Positions 1 through 10,276 of a DNA stretch of 39,179 bases are shown piece after piece. Source of the stretch: Gallionellaceae bacterium (GTDB lineage Bacteria > Pseudomonadota > Gammaproteobacteria > Burkholderiales > Gallionellaceae); contig JAQTOM010000001.1 in NCBI GenBank assembly GCA_028713345.1, forward strand, positions 37,678 through 76,856. The letters are read 5' to 3'. The notes under the pieces were generated by a model that saw only the letters and a list, made by a program, of their open reading frames with translations, searched no databases and had not been told where the DNA came from. Position 1 is the first letter of the stretch. Every line of letters starts with the position of its first letter. The position numbers and the translations under genes are program-made.

Positions 1-580
1 ACATGAGGTTGCGCGAGTGATAGTCGCGATGCACATACGCGCGCGGCTGCGCCAGATTGTTCTGAATGATGCGCTGGAACGCAGTTTCCAGCGTGGCAGA
101 TTGTTTCTCGTCCAGTGTGGTTTGCAGGTGCCTGGCGATATACCAATCGGGAAACAGGCGCATCTCGCGCATGAGCAGCACCGCGTCGTAGGGCGGCAGT
201 TCGTTTTCGCGGCTGGCGAGCTGGATGCGTACCAGCGCATCGGTGGCAGCACCGTACAGTTCGCGTGCGTTATCGGCACCCAATGCTTGCAGGTAGGTGG
301 TGTTGCCCAGGTCGGACAACAGCAGGAAGCCCTGCGCCAGGTCCTGCGCATATACATGCGGCACGTGCGTTCCCGCATCCTCGAACAGCCTGGCAACATG
401 CAGAAATGGCCGGCAATCCTCGTGCTGCGGCGGAGCGTCCATCACGATCAGCGTGCAGTCAGAAAAAGTAGCGCGGAAATAACGGCGGAAGCTGGCATCG
501 GCAGAAGCCGGCGCGAGATCGAACGAAGCGTCGGGAAAATGGCCATGGAGCCATTCGGTGAGTTGTTGTAAGCGTTGCAT
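1..580 (-). CDS. amgK: Aminoglycoside phosphotransferase-family kinase, AmgK-like (3' part cut off by window edge)
   Basis: Minus-strand translation from ATG at 580 gives MQRLQQLTEWLHGHFPDASFDLAPASADASFRRYFRATF... ending near YVHRDYHSRNLM (APH catalytic HxDxxxxN-type motif); divergent from lptD as in many betaproteobacteria. The + ORF at 17-571 is its shadow. Confidence 0.82.
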   Translation of the reverse strand, partial: MQRLQQLTEWLHGHFPDASFDLAPASADASFRRYFRATFSDCTLIVMDAPPQHEDCRPFLHVARLFEDAGTHVPHVYAQDLAQGFLLLSDLGNTTYLQALGADNARELYGAATDALVRIQLASRENELPPYDAVLLMREMRLFPDWYIARHLQTTLDEKQSATLETAFQRIIQNNLAQPRAYVHRDYHSRNLM

Positions 581-650
581 GCTATGGTTTCGGATTGCTT
601 TAATCTTGAATGTATGCGATTTTAGCACCTTAATTTGTCCGCCCCGCATC

Positions 651-2984
651 ATGCGCTTTCGCCTCAACCCAGTTGTGTCTTTACTGCTATGCATACTTGC
701 TCCGGCAGCTTATGCCGAGAGCGAGATGCTGGGGCTGCGGCTGGATTATAACTTCATGCATCCGCCAGCAACTCACGCCAGGAGCGATAGGGTTGCCTTA
801 AGGCTTGATCGCACTTTCATGAACTTGCCGGAAGATAGCGAAGGTATTCCCGTTTTTATTTCAGCGCAACGGATGGAAGGAGTAAATGAGAAACAGGTTG
901 AGGCCATCGGTGAGGCCGAATTACGCAAGCGCGGGCAATCTATTTCTGCCGACCGCCTGTTGTTCATGCAGGACAGCAAGGACCTGTTTGCCGATGGTGC
1001 GGTACGCATGGAACAGGCTGGAAACGTGATGCAGGGGCCGCATTTAAAACTCAATCTGGACACCAATGTCGGCGATATGACGCAGCCGGTATTCCATCTT
1101 GGCGGCAATAATGCGCGCGGCAATGCCGACAACGCGCATATGGAAGGCAAGACAAATTCCACCTTGCGCAATGTTACTTATACCACCTGCCCGGCAGGAA
1201 AGGATGACTGGTTGCTGAAAATGAGCACACTGGAGATTGACCGCAATCGCCAGATAGGGACAGCGCACAATGCGCATGTCGAATTCATGGATGTACCTAT
1301 TTTGTATACACCGTGGATGGATTTTCCGCTCAATGACCAGCGCAAATCGGGTTTTCTCAGCCCGGAATTCGGCAGCACGGTGAAGAGCGGCAGCGAGGTA
1401 ACTTTGCCTTATTACCTGAATATAGCCCCCAACCTCGATGCGACACTCGAGCCGCGCGTGATGGTCAAGCGCGGCCTGCTGCTTGGCAACGAACTGCGTT
1501 ACCTGGAGCCGACTTATTCCGGCGAGGCGCATCTGGATGTGTTGCCTGCAGATCGCATTGCCAGCCGCACCCGTTCCAGGATGACGTTAATGCATGTGCA
1601 GGATATGGGTTATGGCCTGAGCGGCGCAGTCAATTTGAACCGCGTCTCCGATGATGCCTATTTCCGTGATTTGTCCGGTACACTGACCACAACCTCTCAG
1701 ATCAACCTGGTACGCGAAGGGGTGCTGTCCTATGCCGGTGGATGGTGGAATGCTTCAGCACGGCTACAGAATTTCCAGACACTGCAGGATCCTGCCGCGC
1801 CAGTAGGCATCCCGTATCACCGCTTGCCGCAAATCAACCTGAGCGCACAGAGTGAGTTGAACAGTGACGCTCCATACTATATTGCCGCAACTCAAACCGC
1901 GGCCAGCCTGCAAGCCGCGCATCAAGCCGGGCCGATGGCGACGCTTACCGGTGAGTTCGTGGATTTTCGCCATCCAACAGCCGTCAGCGCGCAACGCCTG
2001 GTGCTGTATCCCAGCGTGAGCTATCCGCTACTCGCCGAACCCGGGCTTTACCTGACCCCCAAATTCGGTTTGCACAACACCCATTATCTGATGGGTGCGA
2101 ACAACACGGCGGCTTTGCCCGATGCATCGCGCACTGTGCCGATTTTCAGCGCGGATAGCGGCATAATACTGGAACGCGACTGGAGCCTGGCTGATCAGGA
2201 TTTTGTGCAGACACTGGAGCCGCGTGCATTTTATGCGTATATCCCCTATCGCAACCAGAACCGGCTGCCGATTTTCGATTCGGGACTGGGCGGGTTCAGC
2301 TTTGCCCAGATGTTCACCGAGAACCGCTATATCGGCAATGACCGCGTGGGCGATACCAACCAGGTGACCATCGCGCTCACCTCGCGCCTGCTTGACCAGA
2401 AGAGCGGTGCGGAACGGCTGAACGTGGCAATCGGCCAACGCTTCAGCCTGAAGACGCCGCAGATGGACCCATCCATCAGCAACAAGTCGGACATCCTGGC
2501 CGCAGCCTCCGGCAGGATAACGCCAGCATGGTCGCTGGACAGCAACCTGCAATACAACCCCACGCAATCACACACCGAAAATTACAATGTGGCGGCACAC
2601 TACCAGCCTGAAGGCGGCAAGGTGCTCAACCTGGGCTACCGCTTTACACGAGCCAGTATCAGGCAAATGGATTTGTCCACGCAATGGCCGCTGTACGGAC
2701 ACTGGCACGCAGTGGCACGCTGGTACCACTCCTTTCAGGACAGCCGCACTTTGGAGTTGTTGGCCGGGCTTGAGTATAATGAGAGCTGCTGGACAGTGCG
2801 GATGGTGGCACAGCGCTTCCCGGTTTCCGCCAATGAGTTTTCAACCGGCTTCTTTGTGCAACTCGAATTGAATGACCTGGTAAGGGTTGGTGGCGACCCC
2901 TTGGGGCTGCTGCCCAAGAGCATTCCCGGTTATATCAAAATGAATGAACCGTCCCGTGCCCAGCCGGTGCAAGGCCTGCGCTAA
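651..2984 (+). CDS. lptD: LPS-assembly protein LptD
   Basis: ORF 558-2984; likely start at 651 (MRFRLNPVVSLLLCILAPAAYAE signal peptide). OstA-like N-domain and LptD C-terminal beta-barrel; followed by surA-pdxA-rsmA. Confidence 0.93.
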   Translation: MRFRLNPVVSLLLCILAPAAYAESEMLGLRLDYNFMHPPATHARSDRVALRLDRTFMNLPEDSEGIPVFISAQRMEGVNEKQVEAIGEAELRKRGQSISADRLLFMQDSKDLFADGAVRMEQAGNVMQGPHLKLNLDTNVGDMTQPVFHLGGNNARGNADNAHMEGKTNSTLRNVTYTTCPAGKDDWLLKMSTLEIDRNRQIGTAHNAHVEFMDVPILYTPWMDFPLNDQRKSGFLSPEFGSTVKSGSEVTLPYYLNIAPNLDATLEPRVMVKRGLLLGNELRYLEPTYSGEAHLDVLPADRIASRTRSRMTLMHVQDMGYGLSGAVNLNRVSDDAYFRDLSGTLTTTSQINLVREGVLSYAGGWWNASARLQNFQTLQDPAAPVGIPYHRLPQINLSAQSELNSDAPYYIAATQTAASLQAAHQAGPMATLTGEFVDFRHPTAVSAQRLVLYPSVSYPLLAEPGLYLTPKFGLHNTHYLMGANNTAALPDASRTVPIFSADSGIILERDWSLADQDFVQTLEPRAFYAYIPYRNQNRLPIFDSGLGGFSFAQMFTENRYIGNDRVGDTNQVTIALTSRLLDQKSGAERLNVAIGQRFSLKTPQMDPSISNKSDILAAASGRITPAWSLDSNLQYNPTQSHTENYNVAAHYQPEGGKVLNLGYRFTRASIRQMDLSTQWPLYGHWHAVARWYHSFQDSRTLELLAGLEYNESCWTVRMVAQRFPVSANEFSTGFFVQLELNDLVRVGGDPLGLLPKSIPGYIKMNEPSRAQPVQGLR

Positions 2985-3011
2985 TTAAATCATAATTGTA
3001 GAGAGCCAGAT

Positions 3012-4343
3012 ATGTTGCGTAGCAAGGTGATGCAGGTATTTCTGTTGTGCTTGGCCTGTTTGGCAAATGCCCACGCCGCCGATTTGAAGAAAAAACCGGA
3101 TCCGCAAAAACAGGTTGCGCCGATTGACCAGATTGTTGCCGTGGTAAATGACGATGTGATTACCCACAATGAGGTGAATAGCCGCCTGGGGGTTGTGGTG
3201 CGCCAGCTAAAAAGCCAGGGTACGCCTTTGCCGCCTATGGATGTGCTGGAAAAGCAGATACTGGAACGCATGATTACCGACAAGCTGCAGGCGCAGTATG
3301 CCAAGGAAACGGGGGTGCATATTGATGATGCACAACTGGACAAGGCGCTGCAACGCATTGCGCGGGAAAACAATATATCCTCGCTGGCGGAGTTCCGCAC
3401 CAAGGTGGAACAGGGAGGGGTGGACTTCAAGAAATTCCGCGAGGAAATACGCAACGAAATCATCGCCACGCGCTTGCGCGAGCGTGAGGTAGACAGCAAG
3501 CTGGTGATCAGCGAAAACGAAATCGACAACTACCTCGCCACCCAGGCCAAATTGCCGGGCAAGGGAGAGGAATATCTGCTGGCACACATTCTGGTGCTGG
3601 TTCCGGAGCAGGCCAGCGCAGACAAGATACAGGCCAGCCGCCAGCGTGCCGAGCAGGCGCTGTCCCAGTTGCGGGGTGGTGCAGACTTTGCGCAAATAGC
3701 CGCCGGGTTTTCCGATGCAAAGGATGCAATGCAAGGCGGCAGCCTGGGCTGGCTTCCTGCAGAACGTGTTCCCGCCTTGTTTCTGGAAACACTGCAGGTA
3801 ATGAAACCGGGCGAGACCAGCACGGTGTTGCGCAGCCCTAATGGTTTTCATATTCTCAAACTGGTGGAACGGCGCAGCAATGATACCAAGGTGGTGGTCA
3901 CACAAACCCATGTGCGCCATATTCTGGTCAAAACCAGCGAGCTGGTGCCGGAGAATGAGGCCAGGAACCGCCTGCTGGATATCCGGCAACGCATAGAGAC
4001 TGGCGCAGACTTTGCCGAGCAGGCCAAGCGTTATTCCGAGGATGGCAGCGCTGCGCAAGGCGGCGACCTCGGCTGGATTTCGCCCGGCGAGACCGTTCCC
4101 GAATTCGAGGACGCAATGAATGCCTTGCAAGCCGGGCAGATGAGCGGTGCGGTGCAATCCGGATTCGGCTGGCACCTGATCCAAGTGATCGAGCGCCGCA
4201 ACGCCGATGTAAGCACCGAACAAAAAAGGCAGCAGGCACGCCTGGCAATACGCACTTTCAAGTCCGATGAAGCGTATCAGGACTGGCTGCGCCAGTTGCG
4301 TGACCGGGCGTATATTGAGTATCGCGAAGAGCAGAACAACTGA
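3012..4343 (+). CDS. surA: Periplasmic peptidyl-prolyl isomerase/chaperone SurA
   Basis: Signal peptide, SurA N-domain ([21 protein letters not shown]) and two parvulin domains (AHILVLVPE..., RHILVKTSE...). Confidence 0.95.
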   Translation: MLRSKVMQVFLLCLACLANAHAADLKKKPDPQKQVAPIDQIVAVVNDDVITHNEVNSRLGVVVRQLKSQGTPLPPMDVLEKQILERMITDKLQAQYAKETGVHIDDAQLDKALQRIARENNISSLAEFRTKVEQGGVDFKKFREEIRNEIIATRLREREVDSKLVISENEIDNYLATQAKLPGKGEEYLLAHILVLVPEQASADKIQASRQRAEQALSQLRGGADFAQIAAGFSDAKDAMQGGSLGWLPAERVPALFLETLQVMKPGETSTVLRSPNGFHILKLVERRSNDTKVVVTQTHVRHILVKTSELVPENEARNRLLDIRQRIETGADFAEQAKRYSEDGSAAQGGDLGWISPGETVPEFEDAMNALQAGQMSGAVQSGFGWHLIQVIERRNADVSTEQKRQQARLAIRTFKSDEAYQDWLRQLRDRAYIEYREEQNN

Positions 4344-4348
4344 GTACG

Positions 4349-5344
4349 ATGACGCAGCCTGCCCCGCCGCTGGCAATTACTTCGGGTGAGCCAGCCGGTA
4401 TCGGCCCCGACCTGTGCCTGCAATTGTCACAACAGGTACAGGAGCAAGCACTGGTAGTGCTGGCCGACAAGACCTTGCTGCAACGGCGCGCCGCACGGCT
4501 TGGCCTGGATGTGCAGCTGCTAGATTACGATCCGCAGCAGACCATGCCTTTATCGTCCGGCCAGTTGCGCGTACTGCATGTACCGCTGGCACAACCCGTC
4601 CAGGCCGGAAAGTTGAATCCGGCCAACAGCCGTTATGTGCTCGACCTGCTGACCCGTGCGGCACAAGGCTGCCAGTCAGGTGAATTCGGCGGCATGGTCA
4701 CGGCGCCGGTGCACAAGGGCGTCATCAACGACGCGGGCATTCCTTTCACCGGGCATACGGAATTTCTCGCCGAACAGACGCATACCCCGCAGGTGGTGAT
4801 GATGCTTGCGGGCGGCGGCATGCGTGTAGCACTGGCCACTACCCACCTGGCATTGCGCGAGGTGCCGGACACGATTACCCACGCATTGCTGGAAAGCGTG
4901 CTGCACATCATCCAGCGCGACCTCATGCGGCGCTTCGGCATCGCCCACCCGCGCATCCTGGTGGCCGGACTCAATCCGCACGCCGGGGAGGGCGGCTATC
5001 TTGGGCGCGAGGAAATCGACGTCATGGTCCCGCTGCTGGACAAGCTGCGCGCGCAAGGCATGAACGTCAGCCAGCCGTTACCCGCCGACACCCTGTTCAC
5101 CCCGCAACGGCTGGCGCAATGCGACTGCGTGCTGGCGATGTACCACGACCAGGGCCTGCCGGTGTTGAAGCATGCCAGCTTCGGGCACGGCGTAAACGTG
5201 ACGCTGGGCATGCCCATCATCCGCACCTCGGTGGATCACGGCACGGCGCTGGAACTGGCCGGCAGCGGGCGCGCCGAGGCAGGCAGCCTGCTCGAGGCAA
5301 TCCGGATGGCGGCAGACATGGTCGTTTGGAGTGCGGCGGCATGA
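4349..5344 (+). CDS. pdxA: 4-hydroxythreonine-4-phosphate dehydrogenase PdxA
   Basis: [53 protein letters not shown] motifs. Confidence 0.95.
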   Translation: MTQPAPPLAITSGEPAGIGPDLCLQLSQQVQEQALVVLADKTLLQRRAARLGLDVQLLDYDPQQTMPLSSGQLRVLHVPLAQPVQAGKLNPANSRYVLDLLTRAAQGCQSGEFGGMVTAPVHKGVINDAGIPFTGHTEFLAEQTHTPQVVMMLAGGGMRVALATTHLALREVPDTITHALLESVLHIIQRDLMRRFGIAHPRILVAGLNPHAGEGGYLGREEIDVMVPLLDKLRAQGMNVSQPLPADTLFTPQRLAQCDCVLAMYHDQGLPVLKHASFGHGVNVTLGMPIIRTSVDHGTALELAGSGRAEAGSLLEAIRMAADMVVWSAAA

Positions 5345-5412
5345 CGCCGCTTTTTTTATATAGCGCGACGTGTCGCGCCAGTCAAAGCGGCGTCATGCCG
5401 CCGCACTCCAAA
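5325..5412. repeat. 88-bp palindromic element with perfect 29-bp arms and an internal hairpin
   Basis: TTTGGAGTGCGGCGGCATGACGCCGCTTT (5325-5353) is the exact reverse complement of AAAGCGGCGTCATGCCGCCGCACTCCAAA (5384-5412); the middle contains GCGCGAC-gt-GTCGCGC. The left arm encodes the last pdxA codons and stop. Confidence 0.92.
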
Positions 5413-5414
5413 TA

Positions 5415-6182
5415 ATGCATAAAGCCAGAAAAAGGTTTGGACAGAACTTCCTGGTGGATGAGCAGATCATCGCCGACATCATCCGCATCATCCGCCCCGA
5501 ACCTGCCGACAACATGGTGGAGATCGGCCCCGGACTGGGTGCACTGACCCGCCCGCTGCTGCAGCGCCTGGATAAATTGCATGTGGTGGAAATCGACCGC
5601 GATATCATCGCGCGCCTGGAAAACGATTACCCCAAAGACAATCTCGTCATCCATGCCGGGGATGCACTGAAATTCGACCTGGCGCAACTGCCCGCCCCGT
5701 TGCGCATCGTGGGCAACCTGCCGTACAACATCTCCTCGCCGCTGCTGTTTCATTTCTCCGGCTACGCCGAGCGCATCACCGACATGCACTTCATGCTGCA
5801 GGATGAAGTGGTGGAGCGCATGGTGGCACGACCTTCCACGCCCGCCTACGGGCGCTTGTCGGTAATGCTGCAATACCGTTTCCACATGGAGAAATTGCTC
5901 GACGTGCCGCCCGGATCGTTTCGCCCCGCCCCCAAAGTGGATTCCGCCATCGTGCGCATGATCCCCTTGCCGGAAAGAGATGTGCTGGTGAGTAATGCAA
6001 AGTTGTTTGCGGAAATTGTCGTCGCCGCATTCGGGCAGCGGCGCAAGACCTTGCGCAACACGCTGAAGAATTATCTGGATGAGAACGGCTTTGAGCAGTT
6101 GGGCATAGACCCGCAACTGCGCGCGGAGAATCTGGGAGTGGCGGAGTTTGCGCGGATAGCGGATTTTCTATGCCGTGGGTAG
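5415..6182 (+). CDS. rsmA: 16S rRNA (adenine1518-N6/adenine1519-N6)-dimethyltransferase RsmA/KsgA
   Basis: [51 protein letters not shown]; start at 5415 preferred over the ORF start inside the inverted repeat. Confidence 0.95.
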   Translation: MHKARKRFGQNFLVDEQIIADIIRIIRPEPADNMVEIGPGLGALTRPLLQRLDKLHVVEIDRDIIARLENDYPKDNLVIHAGDALKFDLAQLPAPLRIVGNLPYNISSPLLFHFSGYAERITDMHFMLQDEVVERMVARPSTPAYGRLSVMLQYRFHMEKLLDVPPGSFRPAPKVDSAIVRMIPLPERDVLVSNAKLFAEIVVAAFGQRRKTLRNTLKNYLDENGFEQLGIDPQLRAENLGVAEFARIADFLCRG

Positions 6183-6211
6183 CACGGAAATCTGGCGGGA
6201 GGCGACCCCGC

Positions 6212-6808
6212 CTACATTTTCTCTGCCGCCATCATTCTCTCCACATACCGCGCAATCAAATCAATCTCCAGATTCACTCTTGACCCGGCATGCAGCTCTT
6301 TCAGCGTGGTCGCCAGCAGCGTGTGCGGAATCAGGTTGACGCTGAACACCGCGCCCGTCACTTCGTTCACGGTCAGGCTCACGCCGTTGATGGTGATGGA
6401 ACCTTTCACCGCGATGTATTTGGCCAGCGCCTGCGGTGCGCGCACGGTCAGCGTCCAGCTTTCTTCAAGGTCGGTGAACGACAGTACCTCGCCCACGCCG
6501 TCCACATGCCCGCTCACCAGATGCCCGCCCAGCCTGTCTGCCAGGCGTAGCGCCTTTTCCAGGTTGACGCGCGCGCCCTGCGCCTCCAGACCGGCGGTGC
6601 AGTTCAGCGTTTCGCGCGACACGTCCACCGTAAACGAATTGCCCTTCTTTTCCACCACGGTGAGGCATACGCCGTTGACCGCGATGCTGTCGCCGAGCTG
6701 CACATCGTCCATGCCGAGCGCGTGCGTCTCCACGGAAAGCCGCAGGCCGCCGTTGCGATCCTCGGCGCGGTTGATGCTGCCTATATCTGCGATGATGCCA
6801 CTGAACAT
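6212..6808 (-). CDS. ribE: Riboflavin synthase (alpha subunit)
   Basis: MFSGIIADIGSINRAEDR... with two lumazine-binding repeats (GVCLTVVE, GVSLTVNEV). Start at 6808 rather than the longer ORF start. Confidence 0.93.
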   Translation of the reverse strand: MFSGIIADIGSINRAEDRNGGLRLSVETHALGMDDVQLGDSIAVNGVCLTVVEKKGNSFTVDVSRETLNCTAGLEAQGARVNLEKALRLADRLGGHLVSGHVDGVGEVLSFTDLEESWTLTVRAPQALAKYIAVKGSITINGVSLTVNEVTGAVFSVNLIPHTLLATTLKELHAGSRVNLEIDLIARYVERMMAAEKM

Positions 6809-6810
6809 GC

Positions 6811-7971
6811 TTATCCTTTCTTTACTCTTGCCATAATGCGCAAATCTTTCCCGACGTTGCGCACATCCTGCCATTCCAGGTTGATGCGCTGATCCAGGCT
6901 GGTCAACTCGCCCAGTTGCGCCATGCCGCTTGCCATGTCGCCGAGCAACTGCGGCGCGAAATACAGAATCAGCTCATCCACCAGGCCGGCTTGCAGCAGA
7001 GCGCCATTCAAGGCGCTGCCCGCCTCCACCAGCACTTCGTTGCAACCGCTTGCCGCGAGATCGTGCAGCACGGCGTTCAAGTCCACGCGTCCGTTCGCAT
7101 CTGGCAGCACAGAAACACGCGCGCCGTTTTTTTCCAGTGTGGAAATTTTATTTGCATCTTGTGTGGCGGTGTAGACCCAAACCCCCTCCCTGCCCCTCCC
7201 CCGGCGGGAGAGGGAACGGCTCGCATCTCCATCCGGGGCTGGGGTATTTTCCTCTCCCAAGATGCGCGCCGAGGTTGGCAGGCGCAGATAGCTGTCCACC
7301 ACCACGCGCACCGGTTGCCGCGACGTCTCGATGCCGCGCACGTTGAGTTGCGGGTCGTCCGCCAGCACGGTGCCGATGCCGGTGAGCACGGCGCAGGAAC
7401 GCGCGCGCCAGTGTTGCACGTCCTGCCGCGCCGCTTCTCCGGTGATCCACTGGCTGGTGCCGTTGGCGAGCGCGGTGCGCCCATCCAGGCTCATGGCAAT
7501 CTTGCTGCGCACCCACGGTGTGCCGCGCGCCATGCGCGCAAAAAAACCGATGTTCAGTTCGCGCGCCGCCGCTTCCATCAGGCCGCATTCGACTTCGATC
7601 CCTGCCGCGCGCAGCTTCGCGCTACCCTGTCCAGCCACCTGCGGGTTGGGATCCTGCACCGCCATCACCACGCGCGCTATCCCGGCCGCAATCAGCGCAT
7701 CGGCGCAGGGCGGGGTGCGGCCATGATGGCTGCATGGCTCCAGCGTCACATAAGCGGTCGCGCCGCGTGCCGCTTCGCCCGCTGCGTCTAGCGCATGCAC
7801 TTCCGCATGGGGCTCGCCGGTGCGCTCGTGCCAGCCTTCGCCAACGACATTGCCGTCACGCACCAGCACGCAGCCGACACGCGGGTTGGGGCTGGCGGTG
7901 TAAAGGCCGCGTTCCGCCAGGCGCAGCGCCCGTGCCATCCATACGCTGTCCTGCGGTGTAAGCACAATCAA
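6811..7971 (-). CDS. ribD: Bifunctional riboflavin biosynthesis deaminase/reductase RibD, with an in-frame repeat-derived insertion
   Basis: [24 protein letters not shown] zinc deaminase motifs; reductase domain [27 protein letters not shown]. Extra segment [23 protein letters not shown]. Confidence 0.93.
   Translation of the reverse strand: MIVLTPQDSVWMARALRLAERGLYTASPNPRVGCVLVRDGNVVGEGWHERTGEPHAEVHALDAAGEAARGATAYVTLEPCSHHGRTPPCADALIAAGIARVVMAVQDPNPQVAGQGSAKLRAAGIEVECGLMEAAARELNIGFFARMARGTPWVRSKIAMSLDGRTALANGTSQWITGEAARQDVQHWRARSCAVLTGIGTVLADDPQLNVRGIETSRQPVRVVVDSYLRLPTSARILGEENTPAPDGDASRSLSRRGRGREGVWVYTATQDANKISTLEKNGARVSVLPDANGRVDLNAVLHDLAASGCNEVLVEAGSALNGALLQAGLVDELILYFAPQLLGDMASGMAQLGELTSLDQRINLEWQDVRNVGKDLRIMARVKKG
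7172..7257. repeat. GC-rich palindromic element inserted in ribD (approximate bounds)
   Basis: Contains GCCCCTCCCCCGGCGGGAGAGGG; its reverse complement CCCTCTCCCGCCGGGGGAGGGGC recurs exactly in cysS. Confidence 0.75.
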
Positions 7972-8447
7972 TTCGCTCGCGGCTTGCGGCGTGCCGGAGA
8001 TTTACGCACCGCCTCGACCGCCTCGGTAAAGTCGCCCACATCCTGAAAGCTCTTGTACACCGAGGCGAAGCGGATATAGGCCACCTTGTCCAGTTTCAGC
8101 AATTCTTTCATCACCATTTCACCGATCTGGCGCGAACCGACTTCACGCTCGCCGAGCGCAAATACTTTTTGCGTCACATGGTCAATGGCGGCATCCACCA
8201 GCTCCGTGGGAACCGGGCGTTTGTGCAGTGCACGGTTGAAGCTGGTGCGCAGTTTTTCTTCGTCAAATTCCGAGCGCATGCCGTTCTGCTTGACCACCTG
8301 CGGCATGCGCAGCTCCACCGTCTCATAGGTGGTGAAGCGCTTCTCGCACGACAGGCAGCGGCGGCGGCGGCGGATGCAGTCGCCCTCTTCGCTCTCGCGC
8401 GTATCCACCACCTGGGTGTCGGGGCCTTTGCAGAAGGGGCATTTCAT
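7968..8447 (-). CDS. nrdR: Transcriptional repressor NrdR
   Basis: [42 protein letters not shown] zinc ribbon plus ATP-cone. Confidence 0.96.
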   Translation of the reverse strand: MKCPFCKGPDTQVVDTRESEEGDCIRRRRRCLSCEKRFTTYETVELRMPQVVKQNGMRSEFDEEKLRTSFNRALHKRPVPTELVDAAIDHVTQKVFALGEREVGSRQIGEMVMKELLKLDKVAYIRFASVYKSFQDVGDFTEAVEAVRKSPARRKPRAN

Positions 8448-8528
8448 AGCTGAGAAGGGGGAAGAGGGAAGGGGGAAAGGTGGGAAACCGCAGTTGCCCT
8501 TCTCCCTTCACCCTTCTCCCTTCCCGCT

Positions 8529-9776
8529 TTAATTGCCATACACCGGGAACTGCGTGCACAGCTGCCTGACCTCACCCGCCACGCGCGCGATCACGGCATC
8601 GTCGTTCGGCGCATCCAGCACGTCGGCAATCAGGTTTGCCAGCTTCTCGGCTTCCAGCTCCTTGAAGCCGCGCGTGGTCATCGCCGGGCTGCCGATGCGG
8701 ATGCCGCTAGTGACGAACGGTTTTTGCGGATCGTTGGGGATGGCGTTCTTGTTCACGGTGATGTGCGCGCGGCCCAGCGCCGTCTCGGCGTCCTTGCCGG
8801 TAATATTCTTGGGTTGCAGGTCAACCAGGAATACGTGGCTGTCGGTGTGACCGGACACGATGCGCACACCGCGCTCCTGCAACACCTTGGCCATCACGCG
8901 TGCATTGTCGATCACCTGCATCTGGTATACCTTGAATTCCTTGCTCATCGCCTCCTTGAAGGCCACCGCCTTGGCGGCGATCACGTGCATCAGCGGGCCG
9001 CCTTGCAGGCAGGGGAATATCGCGGAGTTCAGCGCCTTCTCGTGCTCAGCCTTGGCCAGGATCAAGCCGCCGCGCGGGCCGCGCAGGGTCTTGTGGGTGG
9101 TGGTGGTGACAAAGTCGGCGATGCCGACCGGGCTGGGGTAGTAGCCCGCCGCGACCAGACCGGCATAGTGCGCCATGTCCACGAACAGGTAAGCACCGAC
9201 GCTGTCGGCAATCGCGCGGAAGCGCTTCCAGTCGATCACCAAGGCAAAGGCGGAAGCGCCCGCCACGATCATCTTGGGCTTATGCTCCAGCGCCAGGGCT
9301 TGCACCTGGTCATAGTCAATATCTTCCTTGTCGTTCAGGCCGTACTGGACGGCGTTGTACAGCTTGCCGCTGATGTTCACCGATGCGCCGTGGGTGAGGT
9401 GGCCGCCATGCGCCAGGCTCATGCCCAAGATGGTGTCGCCGGGCTTGAGCACCGACACATATACTGCCTGGTTGGCCTGCGAGCCGGAGTGCGGCTGCAC
9501 ATTGGCGTATTCCGCGCCGAACAGCGCCTTGGCGCGGTCTATGGCAAGCTGCTCGGCCACGTCCACATACTCGCAGCCGCCGTAATAGCGCTTGCCGGGA
9601 TAGCCCTCGGCATACTTGTTGGTGAGCTGACTGCCCTGCGCCTCCATCACCGCCGGGCTGGTGTAGTTTTCCGATGCGATCAGTTCGATGTGATCTTCCT
9701 GACGGCGATTTTCATTCTGGATTGCCGCCCATAACTCGGGGTCAGTATGGGCGATGGTATTTTTACTAGAGAACAT
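8529..9776 (-). CDS. glyA: Serine hydroxymethyltransferase
   Basis: Translation from [51 protein letters not shown]-lysine motif. Confidence 0.96.
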   Translation of the reverse strand: MFSSKNTIAHTDPELWAAIQNENRRQEDHIELIASENYTSPAVMEAQGSQLTNKYAEGYPGKRYYGGCEYVDVAEQLAIDRAKALFGAEYANVQPHSGSQANQAVYVSVLKPGDTILGMSLAHGGHLTHGASVNISGKLYNAVQYGLNDKEDIDYDQVQALALEHKPKMIVAGASAFALVIDWKRFRAIADSVGAYLFVDMAHYAGLVAAGYYPSPVGIADFVTTTTHKTLRGPRGGLILAKAEHEKALNSAIFPCLQGGPLMHVIAAKAVAFKEAMSKEFKVYQMQVIDNARVMAKVLQERGVRIVSGHTDSHVFLVDLQPKNITGKDAETALGRAHITVNKNAIPNDPQKPFVTSGIRIGSPAMTTRGFKELEAEKLANLIADVLDAPNDDAVIARVAGEVRQLCTQFPVYGN

Positions 9777-10129
9777 GGCAAGCCTTCCAATAGACACAAA
9801 TAAGCGGGAAATATATTCATTTTATCACGTTGGCAGCATAAGGCGGGAATGCGGTGCAGTGGCGCGTGCCGCGCGCTTGAGCGCGCACAATAAAAGCGTA
9901 TTTTGTTCGCTTTCCGCACTGACGGATGGTTTTTGCCGTTTCGGGCCGATACTGCCGCCGAATCATGTTGACGCGCAGCTGGTTGCAGGTTAGATTCCGG
10001 CGGGAAATGTGCTGGAATTTCTGCGCCAGGAGAACTGATCCCGGAATTATTATGGCCGGCTTATGACGTGCATTATATCGGCGCTCAAGACCGGCATCCT
10101 GTCAGTCAATTTCCTGAAGAAACGTATAA

Positions 10130-10239
10130 GGAAATGCTGAGTAAGCCGTCATTCCCGCGAAAGCGGGAATCCAGCCTGTTGAATTGACTGGGCTTCCGCT
10201 TTCGCGGGAACGACAAAACCATACTTGTTCAGTATTTCC
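10130..10239. repeat. REP-like palindrome GTCATTCCCGCGAAAGCGGGAATCCAG...CTTCCGCTTTCGCGGGAACGAC with outer imperfect inverted repeat
   Basis: Core 10148-10214; outer arms ggaaatgctgagtaag (10130-10145) and cttgttcagtatttcc (10224-10239) are inverted with 3/16 mismatches. Confidence 0.85.
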
Positions 10240-10276
10240 ATAACAATAACTACCCAAACAACTAACGAGGTTTTTT

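Noticed and set aside
3207-4376. 389-aa minus-strand ORF opposite surA
   Set aside because: Shadow ORF; the plus strand encodes an unambiguous SurA with signal peptide and two parvulin domains, and the antisense translation has no recognisable motifs.
6175-8460. FMN riboswitch for the rib genes
   Set aside because: No RFN-element consensus seen upstream of ribD or ribE; ribD is packed directly against nrdR.
8724-9734. 336-aa plus-strand ORF opposite glyA
   Set aside because: Shadow ORF of a highly conserved SHMT gene.
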